Assembly: GCF_001879105.1 (NCBI RefSeq) | Contig: NZ_MLCF01000080.1 | Span: 1 to 44,088, forward strand | Length of the DNA: 44,088 nucleotides | Direction: 5' to 3' | Origin: Mangrovactinospora gilvigrisea | GTDB taxonomy: Bacteria > Actinomycetota > Actinomycetes > Streptomycetales > Streptomycetaceae | In this document: in pieces, positions 42,417-44,088 of the stretch | How positions within the stretch are numbered: the first letter of the stretch is position 1 | Layout of the letters: the number at the start of each line of letters is the position of its first letter | The notes under the pieces: model-generated | What the model was told of the DNA's origin: nothing | Databases searched by the model: none | What the model saw: only the letters and a program-made list of their open reading frames with translations | Program-made: the position numbers and the translations under genes

Positions 42417-44069
42417 ATGGGGTTCGCGCGATGCTGCTCGGTGGCGCTGGTCGGGGTGGACGGCGTGGTCATCGAGGTGCAGGCCGATCTGGAGCCGGGC
42501 GTCCCGGCGTTCAGCATCGTCGGCCTCCCGGACAAGGCGCTCAACGAGTCGCGGGACCGGGTGCGGGCGGCGGTGGTCAACAGCGGCGAGAAGTGGCCGC
42601 AGAAGCGGCTGACGATCGGGCTGAGCCCGGCCTCGGTGCCCAAGTCGGGGTCCGGGTTCGACCTGGCGGTGGCGGCGGCGATCCTCGCGGCTGAGGAGCG
42701 GATCCCGGCGGCGGGGCTCGCCGGGGTGCTGCTGATCGGCGAGTTGGGGCTGGACGGCCGGGCCCGGCCGGTCCGCGGGGTGCTGCCGTCGGTGCTCGCC
42801 GCGGCGGACGCCGGCTACCGCCGGGTGGTCGTCCCGGAGGCGACGGCGGCGGAGGCCGCGCTGGTGCCGGGCGTCGAGGTGCGGGGCGTCCGCTCGCTGC
42901 GCGAGCTGGTGGCGCTGCTGGGCGGGGAGCCGCCCGCGGAGGATCCGTCCGGCGGCCGGAAGCCGATCCCGGAGGAGGGCCCCGACGAGGCGGCGGGCGG
43001 CGGACCGCGCGATCCGCTGCTCGCCGGGCTGATGCTGCCCGGCGCGGGCATCGACGCCCGCGGCCCCGAGGCGGGCCGCCGGCTCGACCTGGCGGAGGTG
43101 GCCGGCCAGCACCAGGCCCGCAAGGCGCTGGAGATCGCCGCGGCGGGCGGCCACCACCTGCTGCTCAAGGGCCCTCCCGGGGCCGGCAAGACGATGCTCG
43201 CCGAGCGCCTGCCGGGGCTGCTGCCGCCCCTGGAGCCGCACGAGGCGCTGGAGGTGACGGCGGTGCACTCCGTCGCCGGCCTGCTGCCGACGGGCCAGCC
43301 GCTGCTGGAGCGCCCGCCGTACTGCGCGCCGCACCACTCCACCACGATGGCGGCGGTCGTCGGCGGCGGCTCAGGCCTGCCGCGCCCGGGCGCGGTCTCG
43401 CTGGCCCACCGCGGGGTGCTCTTCCTCGACGAGGCGCCGGAGTTCTCCATGCGGGTGCTGGATTCGCTGCGGCAGCCGCTGGAGTCGGGACGGATCGTGG
43501 TCGCCCGCGCGCACGGGTCGCTGACGCTCCCGGCGCGGTTCCTGCTGGTGCTGGCGGCCAACCCCTGCCCCTGCGGCCGGTTCTCGCTGCGCGGCGGCGG
43601 CTGCGAGTGCCCGCCGCGGCAGCGGGAGCGGTACTTCGCGCGGCTCTCGGGTCCGCTGCTGGACCGCGTCGACCTCCAGGTCGAGGTGGCCGGGGTGAGC
43701 CGCGTGGAGCTGCTGGAGCAGCAGGAGGAGTGCGAGTCCAGCGAGACGGTGGCCGCCCGCGTCCGGCAGGCCCGCAAGCGGGCCGCGGCCCGCTACGCGG
43801 AGACGCCGTGGCGGCTCAATGCCGAGGTCCCCGGCCATGAGCTGCGGACGCGGTGGCCGGTCGCCTCCGGGGCGCTCGGCCCCGCCGAGCGCGACATGGA
43901 GCGCGGCCTCCTGACGGCCCGCGGCCTCGACCGCGTCCTCCGCGTCGCCTGGACCATCGCCGACCTGCACGCCGACGACCGACCCGGCCCCGATCACATC
44001 CGCCTCGCCCTCGCCTACCGCACCGGCACCAACCGCGGCACCCGCCACCCCCGAGGAGGCCTCCTGTGA
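42417..44069 (+). CDS. comM: YifB/ComM-type Mg-chelatase-like AAA+ ATPase
   Basis: ComM is a hexameric branch-migration helicase in natural transformation of Vibrio and Acinetobacter; the role in non-transformable actinomycetes is unknown. The 550-aa product has the N-terminal Lon-protease-like domain (GFARCCSVALVGVDGVVIEV, AFSIVGLPDKALNESRDRV, LIGELGLDGRARPVRGVLP), Walker A LLKGPPGAGKTMLAERLPG (about 249-267), APHHSTTMAAVVGGG, Walker B GVLFLDEAPEFS, and a zinc-like cysteine cluster CPCGRFSLRGGGCECPP. It ends with the usual helical lid. It begins at the base after the yraN stop and overlaps the dprA start by 4 nt. Confidence 0.94.
   Translation: MGFARCCSVALVGVDGVVIEVQADLEPGVPAFSIVGLPDKALNESRDRVRAAVVNSGEKWPQKRLTIGLSPASVPKSGSGFDLAVAAAILAAEERIPAAGLAGVLLIGELGLDGRARPVRGVLPSVLAAADAGYRRVVVPEATAAEAALVPGVEVRGVRSLRELVALLGGEPPAEDPSGGRKPIPEEGPDEAAGGGPRDPLLAGLMLPGAGIDARGPEAGRRLDLAEVAGQHQARKALEIAAAGGHHLLLKGPPGAGKTMLAERLPGLLPPLEPHEALEVTAVHSVAGLLPTGQPLLERPPYCAPHHSTTMAAVVGGGSGLPRPGAVSLAHRGVLFLDEAPEFSMRVLDSLRQPLESGRIVVARAHGSLTLPARFLLVLAANPCPCGRFSLRGGGCECPPRQRERYFARLSGPLLDRVDLQVEVAGVSRVELLEQQEECESSETVAARVRQARKRAAARYAETPWRLNAEVPGHELRTRWPVASGALGPAERDMERGLLTARGLDRVLRVAWTIADLHADDRPGPDHIRLALAYRTGTNRGTRHPRGGLL
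44054..44065 (+). promoter_or_regulatory. Palindromic ribosome-binding site of dprA
   Basis: AGGAGGCCTCCT is a perfect 12-nt palindrome that contains a full Shine-Dalgarno (AGGAGG) and ends directly before the GTG at 44066. Self-pairing would hide the ribosome-binding site, though a stem with no loop is unstable. Confidence 0.4.
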
Positions 44070-44088
44070 CCACCCCAGACCCCACCCC
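44066..44088 (+). CDS. dprA: DNA-processing protein DprA (partial, first codons only)
   Basis: Only seven codons (VTTPDPT) lie in the window. The call rests on context: yraN-comM-dprA is the conserved actinomycete order, the GTG overlaps the comM stop (GTGA), and a strong AGGAGG precedes it. DprA loads RecA on single-stranded DNA in transformation. No protein motif is visible, so this is inference. Confidence 0.5.

Overview
The window is very G+C-rich actinomycete chromosome and reads as the conserved core of a Streptomyces (or close Streptomycetaceae) genome. Gene order and protein sequence both point there: smc, ftsY, nsdA, amtB-glnK-glnD, ffh, rpsP-khpA-rimM-trmD-rplS and a run of type I signal peptidases lie in the order I know from Streptomyces coelicolor (around SCO5558-SCO5604, from memory). 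Third-position GC is extreme, GTG/TTG starts are common, and several genes look leaderless. I see no rRNA, tRNA, CRISPR array, insertion sequence, prophage or biosynthetic cluster.

Layout. 1-5.9 kb: the 5' part of cofC (F420 biosynthesis, minus), then plsC-gpsA (phospholipid precursors), ddl (cell wall), a DUF3515 lipoprotein and a stand-alone Lrp-type ligand domain (both minus), thiL, and rpmB (minus). 6.2-11.3 kb: a DAK2/FakA-like protein, recG, rsmD and coaD. 11.3-14.7 kb: a SepIVA-like coiled-coil septation protein, then DUF177-rpmF-rnc-mutM behind one good promoter. 14.7-22.4 kb: a membrane-anchored protein of unknown function, acylphosphatase, a 66-aa coiled-coil protein, smc and ftsY. 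22.4-25.2 kb: a PrimPol-like protein (minus), then the differentiation regulator nsdA. 25.2-29.6 kb: the nitrogen module amtB-glnK-glnD behind a probable GlnR site. 29.7-35.2 kb: ffh with a coupled GNAT acetyltransferase, then the least standard part: a minus-strand methyltransferase, a divergent archaeal/eukaryal-type prolyl-tRNA synthetase and a zinc-metallopeptidase-like gene. 35.4-38.2 kb: the rpsP-khpA-rimM-trmD-rplS ribosome-biogenesis cluster. 38.2-40.8 kb: three consecutive type I signal peptidases. 40.9-44.1 kb: NUDIX hydrolase, DUF2469, YraN, ComM and the first codons of dprA.

The genes fall into a few joint jobs: translation and ribosome maturation (rpmB, rpmF, rsmD, rimM, trmD, rpsP, rplS, khpA, rnc), protein targeting and secretion (ftsY, ffh, signal peptidases), chromosome maintenance (recG, smc, mutM, comM, dprA), and nitrogen sensing (amtB, glnK, glnD).

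I did not find a convincing undescribed multi-gene system. The most interesting signals are regulatory or structural: a 21-bp perfect inverted repeat inside the 5' end of the first signal peptidase gene, a ribosome-binding site buried in the arm of a 13-bp hairpin before yraN, three nested inverted repeats between proS and the metallopeptidase gene, the archaeal-type ProRS that has lost its zinc-site cysteines, and a recurring arrangement of -10 hexamers 6-10 nt before start codons that suggests leaderless mRNAs. All promoters, operators and terminators are read by eye and untested.
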